A DNA stretch of 64,000 nucleotides from Streptomyces griseoviridis (GTDB lineage Bacteria; Actinomycetota; Actinomycetes; Streptomycetales; Streptomycetaceae), in the NCBI RefSeq assembly GCF_005222485.1, contig NZ_CP029078.1, positions 4,213,501 to 4,277,500 of the forward strand, read 5' to 3'. The first letter of the stretch is position 1, and each line of letters starts with the position of its first letter. The position numbers were made by a program, and so were the translations under genes. Shown piece after piece: positions 1 to 8,804 of this stretch. The notes under the pieces were generated by a model that had not been told where the DNA came from, made no database searches, and saw only the letters and a program-made list of their open reading frames with translations.

Positions 1-1324
1 CCGAGCCGACGGTCGCGGTGATGAGCATGCCGAAGCGGATCACGCCGTGGCCCTGGGCCTGCTCCTCGGTGGTGCGGCGGGCGGCGCTCACCTCGGCGTC
101 GTCGCGGGCCTGCCCGATCTGTGACTGCTGGGCGTTGAACAGGGCGTTCTTGTAGTCCTGCTGGACGACCCGGGCGCCCTCGGCGCGGCTGTGCGGGCGG
201 TAGAGCAGGGTGATGCGCTTGCGGGCGATGTCGCGGTTGGGCTGCACGAGGCTGGTGAGGACGTTGGAGAACACCTCGCCCTGCGGTGCCTCGGTCATCG
301 CCCAGGTGACGCTGTAGGCGCCGTCGTGCCGGTAGTGGTCCCAGGACTCCTGGGCGGCCATCGGTCCCGCCTGGTCCCAGGTGAGCCCGGTGCCGCCGGC
401 CGCCCGCGCCTCCTCGACGAGCGTCGAGACGGTCGGGTCGTAGGCGACGCGCACCGCCTCGGCGAGTTCGGTCGCGGTCATCGGGACGGCGGTGCCCGCG
501 CCGGTCATCGACAGGCCCGCGGTGAGTCCCGGCAGCCGGGTGCCGATGTGCAGGGCCATGTCCTCGACGCTGCGCCGGGGCGAGCCGGGGCGGGCCGCGC
601 CCGAGTAGGTGAGGGTGATGCGGGTGGCGATCTGCGCGGAGCCCGCCGGGTAGGCGGCCAGGACCTCGCGGAGCATCTCGGTGGCGAGGTCGGGGGCGCC
701 CGCCGCGGTGTTGGCGGCGATCTCCTGCTGGAGCCTGACCCCGGAGTCGGGGGCGCTCTCCACGCTGACGCTGGCCGCGACCAGGCCGGGTTCGGCGCCG
801 AGCGCGGAGAGCCACTGGCCCCAGTGCGCGACCCAGGTGTCGACCTGCTGCTCGTCGACGAGGGCGGCGCCGTCGGCGTCGCAGGAGATGACGACGGCGT
901 GGTGGCCGGTCGACGGGATGGTGATCATCGCGAAGGGGCGGCTGTAGCCGTCCTGCGCCTCCGTCAGGACGGACTCGGCGGCGAGACCCGGCAGCCGGCA
1001 ACTGCCGAACCCGGTGCGGCCGGTGGGGCCCGAGCGGTAGAGGTGGCCGCCCGCCGAGGTGCTGCGCCACCAGGCGAGCCTGACCGCGCCGCGCTGCATC
1101 AGCGTGCGGCCGTGCCGGTCGCGGACCGCGAGCGGGGCGGTGGCCACCACCAGGACGAGACCGAGGGCGAGGGCCGCGTAGGCGGAGACGAGGGTGGTCA
1201 GGACGACGGCGATCAGTCCCGCGAACAGCAGCATCGTGGCGCCGAGGGAGAGACCGCGCAGACCGGAGGTGCGGGGCTTGCGGAAGTTGCCGTAGGTGCG
1301 GGGGGTGGCTTCAGTGACGGCCAC
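1..1324 (-). CDS. SCO6880-type type IV secretion protein, copy A (C-terminus outside window)
   Basis: Partial gene: about 441 codons are in the window and the reading frame is still open at base 1. It starts at a GTG (1324) behind an AGGAGGAG ribosome site and overlaps the upstream VirB6-like gene by 14 bases. The N-terminus has the motif TYGNFRKPR, two adjacent hydrophobic helices (about residues 20-65) and then a soluble domain. The same architecture is seen in the full-length copy at 15031-16530, whose family carries the label SCO6880. By position and topology I infer a VirB3-like membrane anchor fused to a VirB4 N-terminal-like domain. It has no Walker motifs in the visible part. Family assignment is fairly sure; function is inferred. 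Confidence 0.75.
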   Translation of the reverse strand, partial: MAVTEATPRTYGNFRKPRTSGLRGLSLGATMLLFAGLIAVVLTTLVSAYAALALGLVLVVATAPLAVRDRHGRTLMQRGAVRLAWWRSTSAGGHLYRSGPTGRTGFGSCRLPGLAAESVLTEAQDGYSRPFAMITIPSTGHHAVVISCDADGAALVDEQQVDTWVAHWGQWLSALGAEPGLVAASVSVESAPDSGVRLQQEIAANTAAGAPDLATEMLREVLAAYPAGSAQIATRITLTYSGAARPGSPRRSVEDMALHIGTRLPGLTAGLSMTGAGTAVPMTATELAEAVRVAYDPTVSTLVEEARAAGGTGLTWDQAGPMAAQESWDHYRHDGAYSVTWAMTEAPQGEVFSNVLTSLVQPNRDIARKRITLLYRPHSRAEGARVVQQDYKNALFNAQQSQIGQARDDAEVSAARRTTEEQAQGHGVIRFGMLITATVGS

Positions 1325-2603
1325 GGGACTCCTCCTGCTGGTCGGTGTGCGGCCGGGCGGGCACCGGCACGGGGGCCGCCGGTCCGTCCCCCGGGTGGGT
1401 GTGGCCCCGCTCGTCCGCGGCGGCCTCGGGGGCGGGCGGCGCGGACTCCTCGGCGGTGCGCCCGCCGGCCGGCGGCGCGTCGCGTGCCGCGGGGGCCGTC
1501 TCGGCGCCCCGCGCGGTCCGGCCGTGGCCGGCGCCCGGCGCGAACCGCGCGCCCGCCGACTCGGCGCCGACGGCGGCGCCCGACACCGACCGCCCGGCGG
1601 CCAGGCCGCGCAGGTGCGGGACGGCGAGCGCGCCGGAGGCGGCGGACGCGGCACCGGCGGACGCAGCGGCGGCGGCGCCGCGCGCGCCGCGGCCCGAGCC
1701 GGAGACCGCCGCCTGCACGACGGGCGCGGCGAACCGCAGCAGCGCGGGCAGGGTGAAACAGGCCAGCACGATCAGGACGACACCGGAGACCATGGAGACG
1801 ACCTGGTTGTCCTGGTGCTGCCCGGCCATCGAGAAGGCGGCGGCGTAGACGACGGCGGCGGCCGGTTTGTACAGCACGAACGCGAGCAGCCAGCCGACGG
1901 AGCGACGGAACCAGATCCGTCCCGTGGGGGTGCTGCTGGCCGCCGCCGACAGCGGCAGGGTGCCGCTGAGGATGACCAGCATCGCCATCCGCATGATCAT
2001 GAGGGCGATCTGCGCGATGCTCGCGACGATCACGAGCAGCGCCATGATCAGGACGAGGAACGAGGAGTCCGTGCCGCCCAGCGCGAGCATCGCCGAGGTC
2101 CGCTTGTCGAACTCCGCGACGCACTCGGCGACCGGTTCGCCCGCGGAGCTGATCTGCCGGCAGCCGGTGGAGCGGTCGATGATCCAGACGCTGAACCGGT
2201 CGCCCGCGACCGCCAGCAGGTTGACGGTGGCGACGCCCGCAGCGGAGACCACCACCAGGTTCAGCAGCCCCTGGAGGGCCTGCCTGGCGGGTTCGCTGCG
2301 GCGCTGCCAGGCGAGGTGCCCGGCCGCGATCAGCAGACAGAGCACGGCGGTGAACGAGGTGAACCAGAGGGTGGAGCCGCGCAGCAGCGCGACCGGCCCG
2401 CTCTGGGCGCCGAGGTCGGGGGTGCCCAGGTTCATCCAGGCGCTGCCGAGGGCCTTGACGACGGTGGCGGCGGCGCGCGCGGCGTCGTCCGCGATGTCGT
2501 CGAAGCCGCTGCCGCCGAGGTCCTTGGGCGCGGTGCCCGAGCCGTCGCCGACGCAGTAGCCGCCGACGGTGGGGGCCACCCAGCCGAAGTCACAGCCCGC
2601 CAT
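1311..2603 (-). CDS. VirB6/TrbL-like polytopic membrane protein, copy A
   Basis: 430 residues. It starts at ATG 2603, where TGATG overlaps the stop of the VirB8-like gene. The N-terminus is Cys-containing (MAGCDFGW), followed by about six hydrophobic segments between residues 60 and 310. Segments such as LVILSGTLPLSAAAS and GWLLAFVLYKPAAAVVY match the channel-type core of its paralogue at 13628-14869 (MGTLPMAAAAS, GWMLAWLLYKPAVGLVMY). The last ~120 residues are an Ala/Gly/Pro-rich, probably cytoplasmic tail. VirB6-family proteins form the inner-membrane channel of type IV secretion systems; assignment here rests on gene order and topology. It lies in a minus-strand operon with overlaps on both sides. 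Confidence 0.7.
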   Translation of the reverse strand: MAGCDFGWVAPTVGGYCVGDGSGTAPKDLGGSGFDDIADDAARAAATVVKALGSAWMNLGTPDLGAQSGPVALLRGSTLWFTSFTAVLCLLIAAGHLAWQRRSEPARQALQGLLNLVVVSAAGVATVNLLAVAGDRFSVWIIDRSTGCRQISSAGEPVAECVAEFDKRTSAMLALGGTDSSFLVLIMALLVIVASIAQIALMIMRMAMLVILSGTLPLSAAASSTPTGRIWFRRSVGWLLAFVLYKPAAAVVYAAAFSMAGQHQDNQVVSMVSGVVLIVLACFTLPALLRFAAPVVQAAVSGSGRGARGAAAAASAGAASAASGALAVPHLRGLAAGRSVSGAAVGAESAGARFAPGAGHGRTARGAETAPAARDAPPAGGRTAEESAPPAPEAAADERGHTHPGDGPAAPVPVPARPHTDQQEESRGRH

Positions 2604-3355
2604 CACACTCCTCCCCAGGAGACGTATCCGGCGAGCGAGTCGACCGGGGTGGGCGCGGCCGGGTCGGCCGGGTACTCGAGGCGCCAGTCGCCCGCGCGCC
2701 AGAGCATCGTGGTGGTGGCGGCCTGCAACTGCCCCGCGGGGAAGCGCCACACGGTCTCGATGACGGCGGTGGTGTCGTGGTAGGTGACGAACCGGAACCC
2801 GGCGATCTGCCCGTGCGCGGGCCGGTCCCCGTCGGGGGCCGCGGTCTTCTCGGCGGCGGCCCGGTCGGCGAGGTAGGAGTCGCGTCCGGCGCCGACGGTC
2901 TGGGCGCGGGTGACGGACTTCCAGTCGTCGGCGGCCAGGTAGCGCACGCTGATCTGGCTGGACGCGAGGAGCGCGCCGAGCGGGGTGCGCGCGTAGCAGC
3001 GCGCCAGGTCCTTGCCGGTGTCGGCGGGGCCGGCCGCCTTCGACGCGGGCAGCGCGACACCGTCGTACAGCGCCCAGGTCACCCCGGCGGGCTCGGCGGT
3101 GGGCACGCCCTGGCGGGTGTCGGCCAGCGTGGGGCAGGTGCCGTCCGAGGCGTGCGCGCCGGTGGCGCCGGGCGGTGGTGCGCTGCTGGTGGCGGGCGGG
3201 GCGGCGGCGGCCTCGTCGGAGCCGCCCGAGGTGGCGACGACGGCCCCTCCGACGACGGCGACGAAGCCGACGAACGCGGCGGCCGTCACGAATCCGGTCC
3301 GCAGCCACGGGCTGCGCGGCTCGTCGGCCGCCGCGGCGTCCGCGGGCTCTGCCAT
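2603..3355 (-). CDS. VirB8-like bitopic membrane protein, copy A
   Basis: 250 residues. One transmembrane helix (about residues 21-43) is preceded by a short acidic cytoplasmic tail. Then come a Ser/Pro/Ala linker and an extracytoplasmic domain rich in aromatic beta-strand patterns (FRFVTYHDTTAVIETVWRF). This layout, and the position between VirB2-like and VirB6-like genes, fits the NTF2-fold VirB8/TcpC proteins that nucleate type IV secretion channels. The paralogue is at 12855-13631. An AGAGGGA ribosome site precedes ATG 3355. The stop overlaps the next start by one base, so the two genes are probably translationally coupled. No enzymatic motif is visible. Confidence 0.6.
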   Translation of the reverse strand: MAEPADAAAADEPRSPWLRTGFVTAAAFVGFVAVVGGAVVATSGGSDEAAAAPPATSSAPPPGATGAHASDGTCPTLADTRQGVPTAEPAGVTWALYDGVALPASKAAGPADTGKDLARCYARTPLGALLASSQISVRYLAADDWKSVTRAQTVGAGRDSYLADRAAAEKTAAPDGDRPAHGQIAGFRFVTYHDTTAVIETVWRFPAGQLQAATTTMLWRAGDWRLEYPADPAAPTPVDSLAGYVSWGGV

Positions 3356-3397
3356 GGTCCCTCTTCCTTCTCGGCTGCCGGGATGGCGCCGGGGCCG

Positions 3398-3730
3398 CTA
3401 TATGAGCGCGCTGACGATCCCGGACGCGGAGCCGACGAGCAGACAGGCGCCGAGGACGAAGCCGAGCCCCCTGACGTGCTCGCGGCCGCCACCCTTGGAG
3501 TGGTCGACCGCCATCCGGGCGGCGACGCCGAAGATGCCGGCGACGCAGAGCGCGGTGACCGACCAGGCCACCCACCGCAACACCGTCAGCAGGCCGTCGG
3601 CGCCGGGGGGTGCCACGCCCGCGCCGACGTCCGGGACGCCGGAGGGCTGCCCGGCCGCCAGCACGGTGTGCCGGGCCAGCGAGGCGAGGTGGGGTGAGGC
3701 GTCCGCGGCGGCCGCCAGCAGGCTGGACAA
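3398..3730 (-). CDS. Small two-helix membrane protein, VirB2-like (copy A)
   Basis: 110 residues, starting at TTG 3730 behind AGGAG. Two hydrophobic helices (about 48-70 and 88-108) are separated by a short charged loop with HSKGGGREHVRG. The same helix-loop-helix with R/K-R-G-E and an L-G-(x)-L-G-A/G-C second helix recurs in the two small genes at 12033 and 12546. Size, topology and place in the operon match VirB2/TrbC pilins. No obvious signal-peptidase site is seen, so pilin processing is unproven. It could equally be a small channel subunit. Confidence 0.6.
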   Translation of the reverse strand: MSSLLAAAADASPHLASLARHTVLAAGQPSGVPDVGAGVAPPGADGLLTVLRWVAWSVTALCVAGIFGVAARMAVDHSKGGGREHVRGLGFVLGACLLVGSASGIVSALI

Positions 3731-3739
3731 CGGGTGCTC

Positions 3740-4348
3740 CTATACGGGTCGGGTGAGTCGGGTGAGGTCGCGCGCCAACGGGGCGCACTCCTTGGGCAGA
3801 TGGGCCAGGGGCGGCTCGCCGAGCCGCCACTGCTCGACCCACGGGATCTCCCACAGCCTGGGGACGGCGCCGGAGACGAGCCGCACCTTGTCGCGCAGGA
3901 CGGCGGGCCGGCGGCCCGGGGCGTCCGCGACGACGACGAGGCCGAGCAGTTCGACCCCGGCGACCGCGCCCGACGCCCACTGCTGCGCGGCCAGTTGGGC
4001 GGCCCTGATGCCGTTGGCGCTCGACCTGGCGACCAGGACGACGCGCTGCGGCCGGGCCGAGACCGGCCAGGCACGGCCCGCGTCGAGGCCGCCGGGCACG
4101 GCCCGCTCCAGGGTGCTGACGCCCGCCCCGCCGTGCGCACCGAGCCACCACCAGGCCTGTCCGAGGCCGGGGTGGGGTGGCGCGACCGGCAGTCCGTGCT
4201 CGGGCGGCGGCACTCCGGGGCCCTGCGGGGCCGAGGGCCCGGTCAGTTCGGCCGTGTGGTCCTGAACCGATCGGCCCGGTTTCCCGTTGGTGCCCCCGGA
4301 GGGTCGCGACTGCGGCAACCAGGGATTGAGAACCGCATCCCCCGCCAT
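3740..4348 (-). CDS. DUF6668 family protein with degenerate P-loop, copy A
   Basis: 202 residues and first gene of the copy A minus-strand operon; AAGGAGG lies 6 bases before ATG 4348. The Pro-rich N-terminus (1-65) is followed by WWWLGAHGGAGVSTL, which looks like a ParA/MinD deviant Walker A (KGGxGKST) in which both lysines are gone. A strand-rich core follows (VVLVARSSANGIRAA, LLGLVVVADAPGRRP). The copy B paralogue (11119-12036) has the same motif and core. I recognise the DUF6668 family of Streptomyces; its biochemical role is unknown. It probably adopts a P-loop fold that binds nucleotide weakly or not at all. Confidence 0.75.
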   Translation of the reverse strand: MAGDAVLNPWLPQSRPSGGTNGKPGRSVQDHTAELTGPSAPQGPGVPPPEHGLPVAPPHPGLGQAWWWLGAHGGAGVSTLERAVPGGLDAGRAWPVSARPQRVVLVARSSANGIRAAQLAAQQWASGAVAGVELLGLVVVADAPGRRPAVLRDKVRLVSGAVPRLWEIPWVEQWRLGEPPLAHLPKECAPLARDLTRLTRPV

Positions 4349-4487
4349 GGCGCCTCCTTCGAGTCCGACTCAACGCGCCCATAATACACATGAGTTGACA
4401 AGACACAATAAGTAATGATTTTTCAGAAGTGCACCATATAAGGCGGTTTGGGCTGCGCGTTTCCGTGCGCCCATGAGGGGGTCAGGG
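4349..4487. promoter_or_regulatory. AT-rich divergent promoter region of cluster A
   Basis: A ~60-bp AT-rich island (4380-4442) lies between the leftward DUF6668 operon and the rightward hydrolase gene, in otherwise very GC-rich DNA. For the leftward operon a TATTAT -10 element (complement of 4381-4386) lies 16 bp from a TTGTGT -35. On the plus strand a perfect TTGACA sits at 4395-4400, with an AT-run at -10 distance but no clean -10 hexamer; TATAAG at 4437-4442 is an alternative. Promoter assignment is by eye only. Confidence 0.45.
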
Positions 4488-5546
4488 ATGGTCGGCCACA
4501 CCGCGCAGGCGCGCTCGACGGTTCTGGTCACGGGGCTGTCCGTGTTCGGACTCGTCGGCGGCCTGATCGGGCTCTCCGTGCTGGGAGCCGTGGGCCAGGA
4601 GCAGGACACCGGCGACCGGGGGTTCGCCACGACCCTGGACGCGGGGAAGATCCCGTCCGGGTTCGCCCCGTGGATCGAACGGGCCGGGCAGCTCTGCCCC
4701 GAGGTCGGTGCGCCGCTGGTGGCCGCGCAGATCGAGGCGGAGTCGGGCTGGAACCCGGACGCGGTCAGCCCCGCGCAGGCCCAGGGCCTCAGCCAGTTCA
4801 TCCCGGGCACCTGGGCGACCTGGGGCGTGGACGCCGCAGGCAAGGACGGCAGCGACCGACCCGACGGCGTGGCCGACCCGTTCACACCGGGCGACGCCAT
4901 CATGACCCAGGCGCGCTACGACTGCTGGCTGGCCGGCAAGGTCAAGGACACGGCGGGCCGCGGTGACGTCACCCGGCTGATGCTGGCCGCCTACAACGCG
5001 GGACCCGGCGCCGTCGAACAGTACGGCGGGGTGCCGCCGTACCCGGAGACCCAGGCGTACGTCGTACGGATCATCTCGGCGATGGCCCGCTACACCGGCG
5101 CCGACGAGGAGCGGCCGGGCGAGAGCGGCGGCGCGTTCGGCGACCGGGTGGTGGCCGCGGCCCGCAAGTGGCTCGGCACCCCGTACGCGTGGGGCGGCGG
5201 CGGCCCCGAAGGACCCTCGCTCGGCTTCGCGCAGGGCGGCGGCACGGTCGGCTTCGACTGCTCGAGCCTCGTCCAGTACGCGCTCTACCGGGGCAGCGGC
5301 GGCAAGGTGCTGGCCCCCCGGGTCTCCCAACTCCAGGTCCTGGCGGGCACGTCGGTGACCCGCGAGGAGATCAGGCCGGGCGACGTGATCGGGTTCGCCC
5401 TGCACGGCAGCTTCGACCACATCGGCATCTACATCGGCGGCGGGCAGTTCATCCACGCGCCCAAGACCGGCGACGTCGTCAAGATCAGCGAACTCGACGA
5501 CCCCTACTACGCCGGCAAGCCCCAGAGAATAAGGCGGTTCGGATGA
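4488..5546 (+). CDS. Bifunctional lytic transglycosylase / NlpC-P60 cell-wall hydrolase (VirB1-type)
   Basis: 352 residues from ATG 4488, chosen because GAGGGGG lies just upstream; an in-frame ATG at 4473 has no ribosome site. Order: N-terminal membrane anchor (about 10-33), lysozyme-like transglycosylase domain (50-185) with AESGWNPDAVSP containing the likely catalytic Glu, then an NlpC/P60 domain (215-350). The latter has catalytic Cys in FDCSSLVQYAL and His in FDHIGIYIGGG. This two-enzyme form is typical of hydrolases that open peptidoglycan for Gram-positive type IV systems. It starts the divergent arm of copy A and overlaps the lipoprotein gene by 4 bases (ATGA). Confidence 0.85.
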   Translation: MVGHTAQARSTVLVTGLSVFGLVGGLIGLSVLGAVGQEQDTGDRGFATTLDAGKIPSGFAPWIERAGQLCPEVGAPLVAAQIEAESGWNPDAVSPAQAQGLSQFIPGTWATWGVDAAGKDGSDRPDGVADPFTPGDAIMTQARYDCWLAGKVKDTAGRGDVTRLMLAAYNAGPGAVEQYGGVPPYPETQAYVVRIISAMARYTGADEERPGESGGAFGDRVVAAARKWLGTPYAWGGGGPEGPSLGFAQGGGTVGFDCSSLVQYALYRGSGGKVLAPRVSQLQVLAGTSVTREEIRPGDVIGFALHGSFDHIGIYIGGGQFIHAPKTGDVVKISELDDPYYAGKPQRIRRFG

Positions 5547-6214
5547 TCCACCCCCTCGCCCGGCGCACCGCGGCGGCCTCCGCGCTCACCCTCGCCCTCG
5601 CCCTCGCGGTCGGCGGCTGCGCACGACCCGGCGACGGCGACGACGCCCGCGCCGCGGGCACGGAGCGCTCGGCGTCCCCGCGCCCCGCGGCCTCCGGCAC
5701 CGGCCCCTACCCGACGCCTTCCGACCCGGTCGAGGTGTCCGCGCCGCCCGCGAGCCCGGCCGGCACCCCGAAGGGCGGCGTGCCGCGCGCGGCCGACGTG
5801 CGGCGCACCGACCCCGACGCGGTCGGGGCGGGCGCGCTCAAGGTGCTGTGGACGTTCGACACGGCCGTCGACGACGGCCCCTCGGCGGCGGGCCTGCGGG
5901 CCGCCGACGCGGGCTGGCTGACCACCGGGTACGCGGACCAACTGCGGTCCCGGCGCGCCGATTCGGTGGGCGGCGCCCAGTGGCGGGAGTGGAAGGGGCA
6001 CCGCGCGTACACCACCGTCGGGCTGACGGCGGCCGACGACGCGGCGCGCCCCGCGGACAGCGGCGACGAGGCGTGGCGGCAGTGGATCGTCACCACCACC
6101 CCGCGCGGGCGGGACAATTGGCGGGGCGAGGCCACCACGATCGCCGCGTACGTCCGTCTCACCCGCTCGGGGCCCGGAAAGGCGTGGCAGGTGGCCGGCG
6201 TCCAGCTCCAGTAG
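5543..6214 (+). CDS. Putative lipoprotein of the type IV-like cluster
   Basis: 223 residues, translationally coupled to the hydrolase (ATGA overlap). The N-terminus is a clear lipoprotein signal: positive start, hydrophobic stretch, then the lipobox AVGGC, with Cys at about residue 24. A Pro/Ser/Ala-rich linker (28-80) leads to a globular ~130-residue domain beginning VLWTFDTAVDD. This domain has aromatic strands and ends AWQVAGVQLQ. The size and strand pattern of that domain recall the NTF2-like VirB8-type domains encoded nearby, but I cannot show homology by eye. Probably anchored on the outer face of the membrane near the transglycosylase. Confidence 0.7.
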   Translation: MIHPLARRTAAASALTLALALAVGGCARPGDGDDARAAGTERSASPRPAASGTGPYPTPSDPVEVSAPPASPAGTPKGGVPRAADVRRTDPDAVGAGALKVLWTFDTAVDDGPSAAGLRAADAGWLTTGYADQLRSRRADSVGGAQWREWKGHRAYTTVGLTAADDAARPADSGDEAWRQWIVTTTPRGRDNWRGEATTIAAYVRLTRSGPGKAWQVAGVQLQ

Positions 6215-6256
6215 CGACGCCGCAAGGAACCGCCCGCACACCCTCCGGAGGAGACC

Positions 6257-7903
6257 GTGACGCACCCGACGTACGACCCCGCCGACGTCCCCGCGTGGCC
6301 GGCCTACGAGCTGACCGTGCACGCCGACGGCAAGGTCGAGGCGGCCGGACCCCTGGTGCCCTCCGCGACCCACCCGCACCGGCACGCCGCGATCGGCGCG
6401 GTCGTGGAGGCGTCCGCCCGCCTGGGCCGCCCGGTCCGCGCGAAGGCGACGGAGGCGGACGGCACGGTGTGGCACCTGGTGGTGGCGCCCGACGGCTCGG
6501 TGGGCGAACTCCCCGCGGGACGGTCGGCGGCGCCGTCCCGCAAACGCGCCGGTAAGTCGTCGTCCCGCGCCGCGCGGACGGCGCCCCAGGCGCCCCCGGC
6601 GGCCACCGCGCCCCCGGCCGAGGCGGAGCCCGCCTTCGCCGACGGTCTCGCCCTGGTCGCCGAGCACCTCGAAGCGGGCCGCATCGAGGTGGCCGCGGAA
6701 CTCGCCGCCCGCCTCGACCGGCGCGCCGCCGACACCCTGGGCGTCTCGCACCCCGACGCGCTGCGCATCCGCGAGGTCCTGGCCCGGATCAGCGCCCTCC
6801 TCGGCGACACGGCGGGCGGGGTACGCCTGTTCCGGGACGTCGCCGAACGCTGGCACTACCGGGGCGCCCACGCCGACGCCGAGTCGGCGGCGTCCCGCGC
6901 GGTGGCCCTCTGGCTCCAGATCACGGACGTCGACACGGCCCTGGCCACGGGGATGAGCATGGTCCGCATGCGCAACCAGATCCCGGGCGAGAACGGCACG
7001 GCCCTGACGGAGGTCCTCACCCACCAGTCGCTGCTGGAGTCCCAGAAGGCGGGGGCGACGGCGGCGACGGGGGCAACGGGGGCGACACGGGAGCCGGCGG
7101 TGGACGCGGCTCCGCGGGTGGCGGGCGCGGGGGACGGGACGGCCCAGGAGTGGGCGGGCGCGGGCCCGGTCGGCCCGGTCGGTCCTGACCAGGCGAGCAC
7201 GGGGTGGGCACAGGCCCCGGGCCCGGAGTCCTCGCCTGCGGACACCTCGTCGGCCGACACCTCGGGCCCCGCTGAGGCCGATCGGCCGGAGACGGCGAGC
7301 GCGGTGGCGGCGACGCCGGACGCGACGGCGGACGCGGGGTGGGCCGGGGCCGATCCCGCCGACGCCGCGTGGGTGGAGGCGGCGCGGGCCGTCGGTGACA
7401 CACCGCCCGCGTGGCTGACGACCGCCGAAGCGGCGGCCGGTCCTGGGCCCGTGGAGAGCGCCCCCGTCGGCGAACCGCCGCTGCCCGCGGGCTCGGAGAC
7501 CCCGGCGTGGCCGGCCGCCTCCCCCGTCGACGTCACACCGACGGCGACGGAACCCGCGCCCACCGAACCGGGCGGGCCGAGGCCGGTACAGCCCCTGCCG
7601 TCCGTGGACGACGGCACGCCCGCGTGGCTGGAAGCCGCTCAGGTCGCCGCCGTCGTCCCGCCCGCGTGGCTGGACGCGGCACCCGAGCCGCGGACCCCCG
7701 CGGACCCAACTCCCGTGGCGCGGCCCGCCGTTCAGCAGGCGCCGGCACCACAACCCGAGGCGCCACAACCCGAGGTGCCGCAGCCCGAGATGCCGCAGTC
7801 CCCGCAGCCGCCGGCACCGCGGGCGCCGTCGTCCCAGGCGCCCGCGGTCCGTCCCGCGTTCTCGTGGGACCGGCCGGCGCGGGACAGCCGCACCGGCGGC
7901 TGA
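6257..7903 (+). CDS. TPR-like protein with long Pro/Ala-rich tail, copy A
   Basis: 548 residues from GTG 6257 behind GGAGGAG. Residues 1-90 form a small domain ending in the signature WHLVVAPDGSVGELP. Residues 125-270 are helical with tetratricopeptide-like spacing (EHLEAGRIEVAAELAARL ... HPDALRIREVLARISALLGD), and the remainder is Pro/Ala/Thr-rich with repeated PAWL motifs. The leftward gene at 8805-10100 has the same three-part plan (YLSVAPDGSSEVLP, then helical repeats containing HPNTLEAL), but with its low-complexity block in the middle. No catalytic motif is visible; a scaffold or adaptor role is likely. Confidence 0.65.
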   Translation: MTHPTYDPADVPAWPAYELTVHADGKVEAAGPLVPSATHPHRHAAIGAVVEASARLGRPVRAKATEADGTVWHLVVAPDGSVGELPAGRSAAPSRKRAGKSSSRAARTAPQAPPAATAPPAEAEPAFADGLALVAEHLEAGRIEVAAELAARLDRRAADTLGVSHPDALRIREVLARISALLGDTAGGVRLFRDVAERWHYRGAHADAESAASRAVALWLQITDVDTALATGMSMVRMRNQIPGENGTALTEVLTHQSLLESQKAGATAATGATGATREPAVDAAPRVAGAGDGTAQEWAGAGPVGPVGPDQASTGWAQAPGPESSPADTSSADTSGPAEADRPETASAVAATPDATADAGWAGADPADAAWVEAARAVGDTPPAWLTTAEAAAGPGPVESAPVGEPPLPAGSETPAWPAASPVDVTPTATEPAPTEPGGPRPVQPLPSVDDGTPAWLEAAQVAAVVPPAWLDAAPEPRTPADPTPVARPAVQQAPAPQPEAPQPEVPQPEMPQSPQPPAPRAPSSQAPAVRPAFSWDRPARDSRTGG

Positions 7904-7987
7904 TCCCCCGTCATCCTCTGTCGCCCCCGTTGTCCCCCGTTGCCATGCGCTGTCCCCCGTTGTCACGCGCTGTTTCCCGTCACCGCG

Positions 7988-8563
7988 TCAGGCGGCCGGG
8001 CGGTCCCACAGTTGCGAGCGCGCGTCGACCGGCGCGGCGGTGGGCGTCTCCACGACCCCCAGGGCGAGCCGCAGCGCACGCACCGCGTGGTGCAGCCGGG
8101 ACTTGACGGTGCCCGGCGGCACACCGAGCACCAGCGCGGCCTCACGGGTCGACCGGCCGGTGTAGTACGTCTCGTACAGCACCTCGCGGTGCTTCGTGGA
8201 CAGCGCCTTGAAGGCGTCCTTCAGGATCATCGACGAGAGCACCAGGTCGACGTCGTCCGACGCCGCGAGCAACTCGTCGAGCCACAGGGTGCCGTCGACC
8301 TCCTGCGGACGTGCCATCCGCAGCCGGTACTCGTCGACGACGAGATTGCGGGCCACCCGGAACAGCCACGGCCGCAACGACTGCCCGTCGTCCAGTTCCT
8401 GGGTGCGCCAGCAGCGCAGCAGCGCCTCCTGGACGACGTCCTCGGCACGGTGCCGGTCGCCTCCGAGGAGCCGCAGGACATAGCTGTACAGACCTCCCAC
8501 ATGTTCCTCGTACAGAGTGCGCATCGCGCGTTCCCGAGAGCCTGTCGCTCCCGCGGAACCCAT
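7988..8563 (-). CDS. ECF-family RNA polymerase sigma factor (orphan)
   Basis: 191 residues from ATG 8563; an internal ATG at 8524 is possible and a TTG with GGGAG lies just upstream. Region 2 is YSYVLRLLGGDRHRAEDVVQEALLR with the core-binding DVVQE segment, and region 2.4 is PWLFRVARNLVVDEYR. Region 4 has the helix-turn-helix STREAALVLGVPPGTVKSRL. It sits exactly between the two mirror-image TPR-like genes and converges on the copy A one. No zinc-finger anti-sigma gene is adjacent, which is unusual for this class. It may control one or both secretion clusters, but no promoter motif proves that. Confidence 0.85.
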   Translation of the reverse strand: MGSAGATGSRERAMRTLYEEHVGGLYSYVLRLLGGDRHRAEDVVQEALLRCWRTQELDDGQSLRPWLFRVARNLVVDEYRLRMARPQEVDGTLWLDELLAASDDVDLVLSSMILKDAFKALSTKHREVLYETYYTGRSTREAALVLGVPPGTVKSRLHHAVRALRLALGVVETPTAAPVDARSQLWDRPAA

Positions 8564-8804
8564 CACGGTCCAGCTCAACTTCGTACTCCCTCGTCCGTGA
8601 CCGCCACGGCGGTCAGGTCTCGGGGCCGGGTACTGCGGCCCCGATGTGCGGGAGTGTGGCGAGGGGCGTTGCATGTCGTGTTGACAGACGGTGGACGGCG
8701 TGCTTGACGCGGCCCATTTCGAACAGGCGTACGCGTCGGTAGGGCGCGGCGGGTCTCCGCGGCGCCCTTGTTCCCGTCCGGTCCCGCTGGCCTGGGCCGT
8801 TCCC

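Noticed and set aside
191..2783. Long plus-strand frames across the first 2.8 kb
   Set aside because: They are shadows of the minus-strand operon, with no ribosome sites or recognisable domains.
2604..4406. Extension of the VirB6-like frame upstream to ~4406 (1031 codons)
   Set aside because: The added part is Arg/Pro-rich noise antisense or out of frame to three good genes. The ATG at 2603 is coupled to the preceding stop.
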